NCBI RefSeq assembly: GCF_004102025.1
Contig: NZ_CP025228.1
Coordinates: 248,001 to 312,000, forward strand
Source: Actinomyces qiguomingii
Lineage (GTDB): Bacteria; Actinomycetota; Actinomycetes; Actinomycetales; Actinomycetaceae
Length of the DNA: 64,000 bases
Direction: 5' to 3'
Shown here: positions 1 through 8,393 of the stretch, piece by piece
Layout of the letters: every line of letters begins with the position of its first letter
Position numbering within the stretch: position 1 is the first letter of the stretch
Notes under the pieces: model-generated
What the model was told of the DNA's origin: nothing
The model's database searches: none
The model's input: only the letters and a program-made list of their open reading frames with translations
Translations under genes and position numbers: made by a program

Positions 1-2158
1 CCCAGGCGTCCCACTGTCGCGGAGTGTCGCGGTGCAGCTGCAACAGGCCCGCCCGGGTGCCGGACGGAAGCAGCTCCCGGTCGGCCTCCAGGTCGACCAC
101 CGAGGTCAGGGTCCCGGCGGCATCGACCACCAGGCGGAGCAGCCCGTTGCCGATGACCCATTCGGTCCCGGACCGCTCCACCGACACCTCGCCTACGGCG
201 GGCACCGGTTCAGCGGCGCCCAGTGCGGGCACGCCGTCGCGCGGCGCCGGGCCGGCGTTGAGCAGCAGCGGTGTATCCCCGCTTCCCACAAGCGCGGCGA
301 CGGCGTCGCCGATCACCGCCTCTAGCGTGCGCGTGACCTCGGCGTACTCGGCCTCCGTGCGCTGGTACACCCAGCCGATGGAGGTGCCCGGGAGAATGTC
401 GTGGAACTGGTTGCGCAGCACCGTGCGCCACGACTCCTGCAGGTCCTCGTAGGGGTAGGGCGCGCCCTCGTAGACCGCCGCCGTCGCCGCCCACAGCTCG
501 GCCTCTCGTAGCAGGTGTTCGCTGCGGCGGTTGCCTTGCTTGGTGCGCAGCTGGGAGGTGTAGGTGCCGCGGTGGAACTCCAGGTACATCTCCCCGTTCC
601 ACACCGGTAGCCGAGTGCCGCCTCCACCCCCGGCGGCCAGGGACTCGGCCTGGGTGCGTTCGAAGAAGGTGTTCGGACTGCCCAGCTCCACCGTAGGCAC
701 CCCTTCCAGGCTGCGGAAGCGGTGCGCGGCTGCCAGCATCTCCCGGGTGGGGCCCCCACCGCCGTCGCCGTAGCCGAAAGGCACGATCGAGCTGGTGCTA
801 ATGCCTTTCTCCGCGAAGTTCGCCTCGGCGTGGCGCAGTTCGGCCACGGTCAGCCGGGCGTTATAGGCGTCCACCGGGGGGAAGTGCGTCAGCACGCGGG
901 AGCCGTCGATGCCCTCCCAGTAGAAGGTGTGATGCGGCATGTGATCGGTGTCGTTCCAGGACAGCTTCTGGGACAGGAACCAGGTTGACCCTGCGGCCCG
1001 GGCGATCTGAGGCAGTGAGCCGGTGTAGCCGAAGGAGTCCGGCAGCCACACGTCACGCGTTTCCACCCCGAACTCCTCCAGGAAGAAACGTTTCCCTTCA
1101 ATGAACTGGCGGGCGAGCGCCTCCGACCCGGGCATATTCGTGTCCGACTCCAACCACATGCCGCCCACGGGCACGAAGCGTCCCTCGGCCACCCGCTGCC
1201 GGATGCGCTCATACAGCTCCGGTTGGGCCTGCTTGACCCACAGGTACTGTTGGGCGGAGGAACAGGCGAATACGAAGTCCGGGTCCTGGTCCATAAGCGC
1301 CAACGCATTGGAGAAGGTGCGCACGCATTTGCGCACCGTCTCGCGCACCGGCCACAGCCAGGCGGAGTCGATATGCGCGTGCCCGACGGCGAGCACATGG
1401 TGCGCGCTCGCATAGGCCGGGCTGGCAAGCACTCCGGCCAGTTCGGCGCGGGCGGCAGCCGCGGTGCCGGCCACGTCGGCGGGGTCGATCAGGTCGGCGG
1501 CGCGCTCCAGCGCCGTATCGATGCGGGCGCGGCGGGTGGAGTCATCCGGGAGGGCAGCGGCCAGCTCCAGCAGGACGGTCAGGTCCTGGGTCAGTTCCCA
1601 CACGACGTCGTCGCGCAGGCACACATCCACGGCGCCCAGCCGGTAGAGGGGGTTGCTGCCCGCGGTCTCCTTGTAGCCGTAAGGCGTGGGGGAGAAGTCG
1701 AAGTCGCCGGCGACGTCGGGATTGGAGGCGGCCTCGACGTAGACGTCGATCGCATCCGGCCCGCTGTCCCAGGGGACCGTGTGGTTGCGGGGGGAGAGTG
1801 CCTTGATCGCCGTGCCGTCGGGCTGCAGCAGCAGGCCCTCCGCCTGGAAGCCGGGCTGGGTGGGGGTGAAGCCCAGGTCGATGCTCAGCTCTACCTGGGT
1901 GCCCTCCGCCTGGCGCCATGCCGCGGGCACCCGTCCGGTTGCGTGGAACCAGGTGGTGCCCCACGGCGGTCCCCAGGGGGCGCCGACGGCGATGGGGGAG
2001 TAGGTCTCGGCGACGGCCTGGGTGAAGGGGACCGGTTCACCCGGTGCCTGCCAGGTCGACAGCTTCAGGGGCCTGCGGTCCCGATGGATCGCCGGGCGCA
2101 CATGGTCGCGCAGCAGGCGCGCGGTGCGCTGCTCAGTCAGGAGGGGATTGGAATGCAT
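1..2158 (-). CDS. Alpha-mannosidase, GH38 family (C-terminus beyond window)
   Basis: Hydrolyses terminal alpha-mannosides, probably of imported oligosaccharides, since no signal peptide is seen. The first 719 residues are present; full GH38 enzymes are usually about 1,000, so the C-terminal beta-sandwich part lies outside. An N-terminal beta-rich region of about 250 residues precedes the catalytic barrel. The zinc-site motif HAHIDSAWLWP lies near residue 260, and the nucleophile is Asp374 in LPDSFGY. A glycine-rich FGYGDGGGGPT stretch follows, typical of the family. The ATG at 2158 is preceded by AGGAAAG at good spacing. It is the last gene of the sugar ABC operon, 70 bp after the second permease, which suggests the transporter brings in the enzyme's substrate. 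Family assignment is secure; the exact linkage cleaved is unknown. Confidence 0.93.
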   Translation of the reverse strand, partial: MHSNPLLTEQRTARLLRDHVRPAIHRDRRPLKLSTWQAPGEPVPFTQAVAETYSPIAVGAPWGPPWGTTWFHATGRVPAAWRQAEGTQVELSIDLGFTPTQPGFQAEGLLLQPDGTAIKALSPRNHTVPWDSGPDAIDVYVEAASNPDVAGDFDFSPTPYGYKETAGSNPLYRLGAVDVCLRDDVVWELTQDLTVLLELAAALPDDSTRRARIDTALERAADLIDPADVAGTAAAARAELAGVLASPAYASAHHVLAVGHAHIDSAWLWPVRETVRKCVRTFSNALALMDQDPDFVFACSSAQQYLWVKQAQPELYERIRQRVAEGRFVPVGGMWLESDTNMPGSEALARQFIEGKRFFLEEFGVETRDVWLPDSFGYTGSLPQIARAAGSTWFLSQKLSWNDTDHMPHHTFYWEGIDGSRVLTHFPPVDAYNARLTVAELRHAEANFAEKGISTSSIVPFGYGDGGGGPTREMLAAAHRFRSLEGVPTVELGSPNTFFERTQAESLAAGGGGGTRLPVWNGEMYLEFHRGTYTSQLRTKQGNRRSEHLLREAELWAATAAVYEGAPYPYEDLQESWRTVLRNQFHDILPGTSIGWVYQRTEAEYAEVTRTLEAVIGDAVAALVGSGDTPLLLNAGPAPRDGVPALGAAEPVPAVGEVSVERSGTEWVIGNGLLRLVVDAAGTLTSVVDLEADRELLPSGTRAGLLQLHRDTPRQWDAW

Positions 2159-2228
2159 GTGTTGGTCTTTCCTGGTGTTGTATGCGGCGCGGTGGTGGCC
2201 TGCTATGCGATGAGCTGTTGGCGCCGTA

Positions 2229-3104
2229 TCAGCCCTTGACGGCGCCGACCATGGCGAAGCCCCCGCCCGCGCGGCGCTGCACAATGAGATAGAGCAGCAG
2301 CACGGGAGTGGAGTAGAAGATGGAGAAGGCGGCCAGCTTGCCGTAGGCGATGGAGCCGTGAGTGCCGAAGAAGTTGTAGATGGCCACCGCGGCGGGCTGG
2401 TGCTCGGGGGCGAACAGCAGCACGAAGGGAACGAAGAAGTTGCCCCAGGCACCGGTGAACACGAAGATGAACACCACGGCGATACCGGGTTTCATCAGTG
2501 GCACTACGATCCGCCATAGGGCGGTCATGGCGGAGGCGCCGTCCACCCAGGAGGCCTCCTCCAGAGAGAGCGGCACGGAGTCCATGAAGTTCTTCATCAT
2601 CCAAATCGCCATGGGCAGGGATGTGGCCGCCATGAACGCGATGGTGCCGGCAACCGAGTCGAGTAGCTGGAAGCTGACGAACAGGGTGTAGACGGGCACC
2701 ATCATGGCCGTGATCGGCAGGCAGGTGCCGAACAGGATTGTGTACATGAAGGCCTTGTTGAAGCGCATCTGGAAGCGCGACAGCGGGTAGGCGGCGAGCG
2801 TGGCCACCACCACGGTGAGTGTCGCCGTGCCCAGGGAGATCAGCACCGAGTTCCACAGGGGCCGCAGGGTCTCATCGACGTTGGCGATCTCGGTGAAGTT
2901 GGACAGCGTCCAGGTCTCGGGCACGGAGATGGACACGGTGGCCGCGGGATCGAAGGCGGACAGGATGATCCAGGCCAGCGGGATCAGGAAGCACACCCCG
3001 ATCAGTGCCATGATCGCCGAGGCGGCGAGTTTCAACCCGCGCCCGCGCGGGGCGCTCAGTCTTAGCGGCGCGGTCTGCTGCGGCATGTCGGGCATGTGGG
3101 GCAT
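2229..3104 (-). CDS. Carbohydrate ABC transporter permease, MalG-like (CUT1)
   Basis: Inner-membrane permease of 291 residues with six predicted helices; the first follows a short basic N-terminus. The cytoplasmic coupling loop is visible as EEASWVDGASAMTALWRIVVP, the EAA motif that docks on the ATPase. The start lies 1 bp after the stop of the upstream permease, so the two are translated together and should form a heterodimer. No ATPase gene is in the operon; CUT1 systems of actinobacteria commonly share an MsiK-type ATPase encoded elsewhere. Substrate is inferred from the neighbouring alpha-mannosidase as a mannose-containing oligosaccharide. Confidence 0.93.
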   Translation of the reverse strand: MPHMPDMPQQTAPLRLSAPRGRGLKLAASAIMALIGVCFLIPLAWIILSAFDPAATVSISVPETWTLSNFTEIANVDETLRPLWNSVLISLGTATLTVVVATLAAYPLSRFQMRFNKAFMYTILFGTCLPITAMMVPVYTLFVSFQLLDSVAGTIAFMAATSLPMAIWMMKNFMDSVPLSLEEASWVDGASAMTALWRIVVPLMKPGIAVVFIFVFTGAWGNFFVPFVLLFAPEHQPAAVAIYNFFGTHGSIAYGKLAAFSIFYSTPVLLLYLIVQRRAGGGFAMVGAVKG

Positions 3105-3105
3105 A

Positions 3106-4041
3106 TCAGTCCACCTCCGGCTTGAGCAGTTTCATGTAGACGACGGAGAAGACCGCCCCCACCAGCAGGGTGACGGTGGCGATCGCCGTGCCGTAGCCGA
3201 CCTGGGAGAATTTGAAGGCCTCCTGGTAGGCGAGCACCGGCAGGGTGGAGGAGCTCGTGCCCGGGCCACCGCCGGTCATCACCCAGATGAGGGTGAACAC
3301 CCCGAGCGTCTGCAGGGTGGTGAGCATGAGATTGGTGGCGATGGAACGTCGAATGATCGGCAGCGTGATCCGGAAGAAGCTCTGCGCGGCGGAGGCGCCG
3401 TCGATGGCGGCGGACTCTTTCACCTCCGGCGGCACCTGCGCGAGCGCCGCGTTGTACTGCATCATCGAGAAGGCGGTGCCGCGCCAGACATTGGCGAGTA
3501 TTACCGAAAGCATGGGGAAGGTGAGCAGCCACTTGGGGCCGGTCAGGCCGATGAAGGCGAGCATCGAGTTGAGAGTGCCTTCGGAGGCGAAAAAGGCGTA
3601 GCAGGCGAAGGCCGCCACGATCTCCGGCAGCGCCCAGGCCACCACCACGATTCCGCCCACCAGGGAGGCCAGCGGGCGGGCGCAGTGGCGCATGAGGACG
3701 GCCAAGGCCATGCCCAGGACGTTCTGGCCGACTATCGCCGAGGCGAAGACGAACACCGCCGTCAGGAGGATCGATTTCAGGAAGGCCGGATCGGACAGGA
3801 GTGCGACGTAGTTGTCCAGGCCCACGAACTGTGGCGCGGCCGCCTTGTAACCGCTCATCGCCCGGTCGGTCAGTGAGCCGTACAGCGAGTAGAGAATCGG
3901 GCCGAGCAGGAACATGCCGAGCAGGACGACGGCGGGAATCAGTGGGGCGGTGCGCTGTAGAACTCGCCCTGGGCTATGCCGGCGGGACGACGACGCGCTC
4001 GTGCGTACCGCCGTCGTAACGGTTGCGGTTGGGACGGACAT
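3106..4041 (-). CDS. Carbohydrate ABC transporter permease, MalF-like (CUT1)
   Basis: Membrane permease of 311 residues, partner of the MalG-like protein. After a basic, Ser-rich N-terminal tail the first helix (PLIPAVVLLGMFLLGPILY) begins near residue 33; a total of six helices is expected. The EAA loop reads VKESAAIDGASAAQSFFRI with a downstream LPIIRR. Its ATG shares one base with the stop codon of the binding-protein gene (TGATG), so translation is coupled. Operon order binding protein, MalF-type, MalG-type, glycosidase is the usual CUT1 arrangement. Confidence 0.93.
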   Translation of the reverse strand: MSVPTATVTTAVRTSASSSRRHSPGRVLQRTAPLIPAVVLLGMFLLGPILYSLYGSLTDRAMSGYKAAAPQFVGLDNYVALLSDPAFLKSILLTAVFVFASAIVGQNVLGMALAVLMRHCARPLASLVGGIVVVAWALPEIVAAFACYAFFASEGTLNSMLAFIGLTGPKWLLTFPMLSVILANVWRGTAFSMMQYNAALAQVPPEVKESAAIDGASAAQSFFRITLPIIRRSIATNLMLTTLQTLGVFTLIWVMTGGGPGTSSSTLPVLAYQEAFKFSQVGYGTAIATVTLLVGAVFSVVYMKLLKPEVD

Positions 4042-5432
4042 CAGGAGGCCGCCTCGGTGCCGTCCTCGCCGACGATTGCGATCAGGCCGGAGTCGTAGGT
4101 GGCGGCGGCCTGCTCCGGGGTGGCGTCACCGGTGACCACGGATTCGCAGGCGATTTGGATGTTCCCGGAGATCTGTGAGTAGTCGGGGGTGGTGGGGCGG
4201 AAGTGGGTGTACTGAACCAGGCCGGAGAAGAACTCGAAACTGGGGTTGTAGGAGAGGTATTCCTCGGACTCGGCCACGTCCGTGCGCACGGCTACCTGGG
4301 CGTTCTCGGTGTCGTATTTGAGGGTGTTCTCGTAGTTCAGAGCGATCGAGATGAACTGGAAGGCGGCGTCGGGGTTGGCGCATTTGGAGCCGACGGCGAG
4401 TGTCCAGCCGCCGGACATGGAGGTGAAGCCCTCGCCTTGGCCGTTCTGCGTGGGCATCATGGCCAGCCCCATCGTCTCCTCCCACTCGGGCCAAGGGTTG
4501 TCGCCGGAGATCCAGCCGCCGGGCATCCAGGAGCCGTCGATCGCGATGGCGAGCTTTCCTTCAGGAAGCAGCTCGGTGGAGACGCGGTTGCCGATGGTGG
4601 CGTCCAGGGCGACATCAAGGCCGGGGCCGAGTTCCTCGGCGTAGACCGTGTCCATGAAGGCCAGGGAGTCAACGAAGCCCTGTGAGCCGGTGACCCACTT
4701 CTGAGTATCGGCGTTGTACAGCAGCTCGGAGTCGGTGCCGGACAGGAGCATCTCGAAGCCCTGCATGGAGGTCATCTCCCCGCCGGCCTTGGCGACGAAA
4801 ATATTCAGCGGGATGACGTCGGGGACCTTGTTCTTAATGGTGCGGGCGGCGTCGAGAATCTCATCCCAGGTGGTCGGCTGCCAGTCCTCGGGCAGCCCGG
4901 CCTGGGCGAAGATCTGCTTGTTGAAGTAGATGCCGCGGGTGTCGGTGCCCATGGAGACGCCGTAGAGTTTGCCGTCGTCGCCGAGTCCGGCCTCTTTGGC
5001 GGAGTCCACGAACTGGTCCCAGTCCTCCCAGGCCTCCACGTACTCATCGATGGGCATGAGGTAGCCGGCGGCGGCGTCGGAGCGGACCTGGAAGGAGTCC
5101 TCGTAGATGACGTCGGGGGCGGTGGAATCCGAGCCGTTCATCAGGGCGAGCTTGGTGAAGTACTGGTCTTGCTCGGCCTCGATGGGCACCAGCTCAATGG
5201 TGACTTCGGAGTTGGCGGCTTCGAACTCGCCCTTGGCTTTTGTCAGTAGGTCCTCGAGCTGGGTGAAGGCGGAGGTCTTCTGGTAGGCGACCTTGAGGGT
5301 GTTGCTGGAGCGCTCGCTTGAGGAGCCGGAGCAGGCGGCGAGCGCGGCGGCGGCCGAGGCGAGTGAGGCGCCGATCAGGAAGCTGCGGCGGCTCGGGACC
5401 GGGCGGGTTAGGGGTGCGGGTGAGTGGGGCAT
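4041..5432 (-). CDS. Sugar ABC transporter substrate-binding lipoprotein
   Basis: Extracellular solute-binding protein, family 1, of 463 residues. It opens with a twin-Arg-like SRRSFLIGASLAS signal and a lipobox LAAC, so the mature protein would be lipid-anchored at the Cys. The body has family features such as YGVSMGTDTRGIYFNKQIF and PTTWDEILDAARTI, and a late GGWTLAVGSK segment. An in-frame ATG 26 codons upstream (5510) lacks a ribosome site; the ATG at 5432 has AAAGGAG at 8-9 bases and places the signal peptide properly, so it is preferred. First gene of the four-gene mannoside operon. Confidence 0.92.
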   Translation of the reverse strand: MPHSPAPLTRPVPSRRSFLIGASLASAAAALAACSGSSSERSSNTLKVAYQKTSAFTQLEDLLTKAKGEFEAANSEVTIELVPIEAEQDQYFTKLALMNGSDSTAPDVIYEDSFQVRSDAAAGYLMPIDEYVEAWEDWDQFVDSAKEAGLGDDGKLYGVSMGTDTRGIYFNKQIFAQAGLPEDWQPTTWDEILDAARTIKNKVPDVIPLNIFVAKAGGEMTSMQGFEMLLSGTDSELLYNADTQKWVTGSQGFVDSLAFMDTVYAEELGPGLDVALDATIGNRVSTELLPEGKLAIAIDGSWMPGGWISGDNPWPEWEETMGLAMMPTQNGQGEGFTSMSGGWTLAVGSKCANPDAAFQFISIALNYENTLKYDTENAQVAVRTDVAESEEYLSYNPSFEFFSGLVQYTHFRPTTPDYSQISGNIQIACESVVTGDATPEQAAATYDSGLIAIVGEDGTEAAS

Positions 5433-5463
5433 GGGTGGGCTCCTTTGCGCCGGGGCGTCCACT

Positions 5464-5510
5464 GTGACGCCGTCACTAAATACTCCATCAAATGGATAAA
5501 ACGCTGTCAA
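5464..5510 (-). promoter_or_regulatory. Candidate promoter and operator of the mannoside ABC operon
   Basis: Read on the minus strand, TTGACA (5510-5505) is a perfect -35 hexamer; a matching -10 is not clear (TGGAGT at the 17-bp position). Between it and the start codon lies a perfect 13-nt palindrome GTGACGCCGTCAC (5464-5476), placed where a repressor would block transcription. The ROK regulator at 8394-9617 is the nearest regulator gene, but its link to this site is only a guess. Confidence 0.4.
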
Positions 5511-5556
5511 GCCGTCCCTGAGGACGTTGTTTAGTCGTTATATTTGCGGTGTTCGC

Positions 5557-5571
5557 CGCCCTGCGGCCACC
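5557..5571. repeat. Left copy of 15-bp target duplication of the IS481 element
   Basis: CGCCCTGCGGCCACC abuts the left inverted repeat and is repeated exactly at 7115-7129 against the right end. Fifteen bases is at the upper limit usually given for IS481-family duplications. Confidence 0.85.
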
Positions 5572-5584
5572 TGTGATGTCTCAG

Positions 5585-5701
5585 GACATCGGTGACACTT
5601 GGTGTGTCAGGACATCGGTGACACTTGGTGTGTCAGGACATCGGTGACACTTGGTGTGTCAGGACATCGGTGACACTTGGTGTGTCAGGACATCGGTGAC
5701 A
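5585..5701. repeat. 26-bp tandem repeat inside the left end of IS481
   Basis: Units starting at 5585, 5611, 5637 and 5663, with a partial unit at 5689, share the core GACATCGGTGACA, which is also the terminal inverted-repeat core. The transposase reading frame ends inside the array. The right end has only two copies, at a 27-bp period. Such copies may act as extra transposase-binding sites. Confidence 0.85.
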
Positions 5702-7020
5702 GTTCTGGGTCTTGTGGGGTGTGGTGGTCGGTGCTGGTTGGTGGGGTTGGGTGTGTGTGGGTGGAGACGTAGCGGGTGCCGGGTGCGGGCCAGGTGTGTT
5801 GAGCGAGGACCTCGCCGTCGGTGGTGGTGATGATGATCGTGTCGGGGTTGTAGTCGATGATGACCTGGCTGCCGGCGTAGGCCTTGGAGACCAGGAACGT
5901 GATCGAGGCCAGGTTGACGGTCCCGTTGGCGCCGACGCATACCTGCCGGGTCCCTGAGGGTGGGGTCTTGCGGCGCTCGGGTGGTCTGGCACCTCGTGTG
6001 GGCTGGCCCGAGGCGGTAACAGTGGGTGCGGGCGGACCGCCCACGGACACGGTCTCGTCGGGTGGGGCGGGTCTTGGCGGGATGGCGGTGGGGGTGGCGT
6101 CCCACGCCTGCTGGGGTGTCATCCTCCCGGGAAGGGCCTGGTTGCGGCGTTCGGTGTTGTAGATGTGGTCGAAGGCGTCGACCTGTGCCTGAAGCTCGGC
6201 GATGGTGAGGGCCAGGGGCTGAGCGTCGAGGTAGCGGAACAGGGTCTGGTGGAAGCGCTCGTTCTTGCCCTGGGTAGTGGGCTTGTACGGCTTGCCGGTG
6301 ATCGGTTCCACCCCCAGGGAGCGCACGTGGCCGACCAGCTTGCCTTTGCGGCCGCGTCGGGTGGGATTCAAGGCGACCCCGTTGTCGGTCAGCAGCCGCT
6401 GGGGCACTCCGTAGCGGGCGACGGCCTTGTCGAAGGTGGCGATGGCCGCCTGACTGGTCTCGGAGGCGGCGACCAGGGACGCAACCGCCAGGCGGGAGTG
6501 GTCGTCGATGAGCTGGAAGATGACGGCCTTGCGGCCGCCGGCCAGTACGTATTCGGTGGCGCCCCGTCTGCCAGCAGGCGTTCGGGGCGGGGTAGACGAA
6601 ACGGCGCCATGCCGCCCGGGGCCTTTTGGCCGGCTCGGCGCGGGCCACGCCGGCGGCGCGGAAGATCCGGGCCAGGGACGCCGGCGAGGGCGCCTGAAGG
6701 CCCATGGCCTGCATCTTGTCGTGCACGCTGATCGGGCCGCAGTCCAGGCCAGAGCTCTCTAGCGCGGCACGCACGTCCAGGGCCTGGGTGCGCTGATCAG
6801 CACTGATGGCCGAAGGACTCCTACGTGGTCTCGTGGAGCGAGGCTCAAGGGCCGCGGCCTCGCCCTCGGCGCGAGCTCGGGCACGGATCGCATAAAAGGT
6901 CTTACGTGAGATGGACTGCTCGGCGCAGAAGGTGGTGACCGCCCCGCGCGGGGCGTCATCAGGCCACCGGACAATCTCCAGGCGCACACGCGGATCGACA
7001 CGACGGTTCGCTGAACTCAT
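5685..7020 (-). pseudogene. IS481-family transposase, frameshifted
   Basis: The N-terminal part (from 7020) has a helix-turn-helix region (VTTFCAEQSISRKTFYAIRA) and runs to NACWQT near 6575. There the frame changes and the protein continues as ATEYVLAGGRKAVIFQLIDDHSR, then LLTDNGVALNPTRRGRKGK and KNERFHQTLFRYL, giving the rve-type DDE catalytic core. The two frames join at a single-base shift, so the protein as read is broken unless the shift is a sequencing error. The C-terminus ends in the 26-bp tandem repeats. Confidence 0.85.
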
Positions 7021-7114
7021 GCCCCAATCCGACCCGAAGTGTCACCACCCAAACAGCCAGAACTGTCACCGATGTCCTGACACAGAACTGTCACCGATGT
7101 CCTGAGACATAACA

Positions 7115-7129
7115 CGCCCTGCGGCCACC
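7115..7129. repeat. Right copy of 15-bp target duplication of the IS481 element
   Basis: Identical to 5557-5571 and directly adjoining the right inverted repeat. Confidence 0.85.
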
Positions 7130-7133
7130 AGAA

Positions 7134-7255
7134 GTGTCCAAATTCGGGACAAACGGTTTTCTCACGCCCGATGCCGCCCGCCGAAGCCGCGTGATACCAA
7201 CGATTCCGAGGACACCTGTTCACGTTGAGGGAGCGTTTGTCCCGAATCTGGACAC
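7134..7255. repeat. 122-bp palindromic repeat element, copy 1
   Basis: The ends are inverted: it opens with CCAAATTCGGGACAAACG and closes with CGTTTGTCCCGAATCTGG. The interior carries a motif close to CATGATTCCAACG that recurs in the other two copies (8228-8349 and 25992-26113). All three span 122 bp. The element could fold as a long hairpin with an asymmetric interior. It lies just downstream of the DUF559-type gene. Confidence 0.75.
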
Positions 7256-7263
7256 TTTGGCTT

Positions 7264-8154
7264 TCAGGTGCCAGCCAACCGCCTTCGCGCGGCGAGCAGG
7301 CCCCGAATCTCTTCGCCCACCTGACCGGCTTCGACGTCCTGGCGGGTGAAGCGGGCGACCCGGTAGCCCTGCCTGACCAGTTCCCGGTCGCGGCGGCGGT
7401 CCAGGCCGAACTGAAACTCGTCCTCGTGGTAGGTGTAGCCGTCGAGCTCCAGTACAAGCCAGCCCGCGACCAGCAGGTCAACTTCCCCCACCCTGGGAAT
7501 GTCCATGCCATCCACGAAGGGGATTCCGGCGTCGTGCAGTTGCAGACGGGCGAGTGTCTCCAGCGGTGAGCGCGCTCGTGGACTGGTCAGGGCCAGGCGG
7601 TGTTTGGCCTGGCGTGAGCCCGGGCCGCGTAGTAGTGCCGCTATGGTCTCTACACTGGTGTGGCCTTGATGCAGGGCTGCATCGCAGGCCATGAGTGGTG
7701 CTTCACGGTTGGGGGCGCAGCGTAGGTAGTGGGCCAGCATTGAGGGGATTGGTGCCACCGGGTACTCAGTCGGTGACGGTGGGAGCAGGGAACGGTCGAC
7801 GTGCAGCACCTCGTCCTTGACTATGGGCACGCCTCCACCGTGCGGTACTGCCAGGTGCACTACCTGCCATCGGCGCGGGTGCGGGTAGCCGTAGTACATG
7901 GCGGCATGCTGGCAGGTGATGACCCCGCCGTGGATGCGGGCGAGAATCAGGGCCTGGTCGGTGCCCGGGATGCTTACAACGCCATGCGGATGCTCATTGA
8001 GCTCTCCGGCCCTGATGAGCTTATGGGCATGGCGTCGACCGGTGCGGTCCAGGTCGAGATCCCGCAGCCGCACAGCGCCGTAGCAGCCGCGTACCAGCTC
8101 CAGAAGGTCTTGATCGATCCTCCGTCCCATACGACGAAGTTGCTGGATCCACAC
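7264..8154 (-). CDS. DUF559-type protein with N-terminal AbiEi-like winged helix
   Basis: 296 residues. The N-terminal half (RLRDLDLDRTGRRHAHKLIRAGELNEHPHG) looks like the small DNA-binding domain seen in AbiEi-type antitoxins. The C-terminal half has the VSR/restriction-like DUF559 signature: VDLLVAGWLVLELDGYTYH, then RRRDRELVRQGYRVARFT, with Asp/Glu residues that could bind metal. Such stand-alone proteins are common in actinobacteria, often next to mobile DNA; their function is not established. It is framed by two copies of the 122-bp palindrome, which may mark it as a transferred cassette. No clear ribosome site is seen at 8154 or at the internal ATG (8130), so the start is uncertain. Confidence 0.75.
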   Translation of the reverse strand: MWIQQLRRMGRRIDQDLLELVRGCYGAVRLRDLDLDRTGRRHAHKLIRAGELNEHPHGVVSIPGTDQALILARIHGGVITCQHAAMYYGYPHPRRWQVVHLAVPHGGGVPIVKDEVLHVDRSLLPPSPTEYPVAPIPSMLAHYLRCAPNREAPLMACDAALHQGHTSVETIAALLRGPGSRQAKHRLALTSPRARSPLETLARLQLHDAGIPFVDGMDIPRVGEVDLLVAGWLVLELDGYTYHEDEFQFGLDRRRDRELVRQGYRVARFTRQDVEAGQVGEEIRGLLAARRRLAGT

Positions 8155-8227
8155 CGATGTCGCAAACGAGGCTGGCGAGTCCTGTGAATGAGGGTGTCGC
8201 GAAGAACGCCTGTGGATAATGGTGGAA

Positions 8228-8349
8228 CTGTCCAGATTCGGGACAAACGCGTCCTAGGTCATCGCGCACCCGTAGCAAAACGTTGGAATCATGCGACCGC
8301 CGAAACGGTACCGAGCGATTTCCACGACGTTTGTCCCGAATATGGACAG
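8228..8349. repeat. 122-bp palindromic repeat element, copy 2
   Basis: Opens with GTCCAGATTCGGGACAAACG and closes with CGTTTGTCCCGAATATGGAC. The interior core is in the opposite orientation to copy 1 (complement of GCATGATTCCAACG). It lies between the DUF559-type gene and the ROK gene. Confidence 0.75.
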
Positions 8350-8393
8350 TCCGCCCTCGGCGACGGGCTGAAACCTTCTCGTTTCGGAGGGCT

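Larger units (their letters stand above)
5572..7114 (-). mobile_element. IS481-family insertion sequence, 1,543 bp
   Basis: Ends are inverted repeats: the left end starts TGTGATGTCTCAGGACATCG and the right end is its complement with one mismatch, ending CCTGAGACATAACA. A perfect 15-bp direct repeat flanks both ends, so the insertion is structurally intact. Inside are one disrupted transposase gene and subterminal repeats carrying the same core as the ends: four full copies plus a partial on the left and two on the right. It lies about 60 bp upstream of the -35 of the mannoside operon and may have separated the operon from older upstream sequence. Confidence 0.88.
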
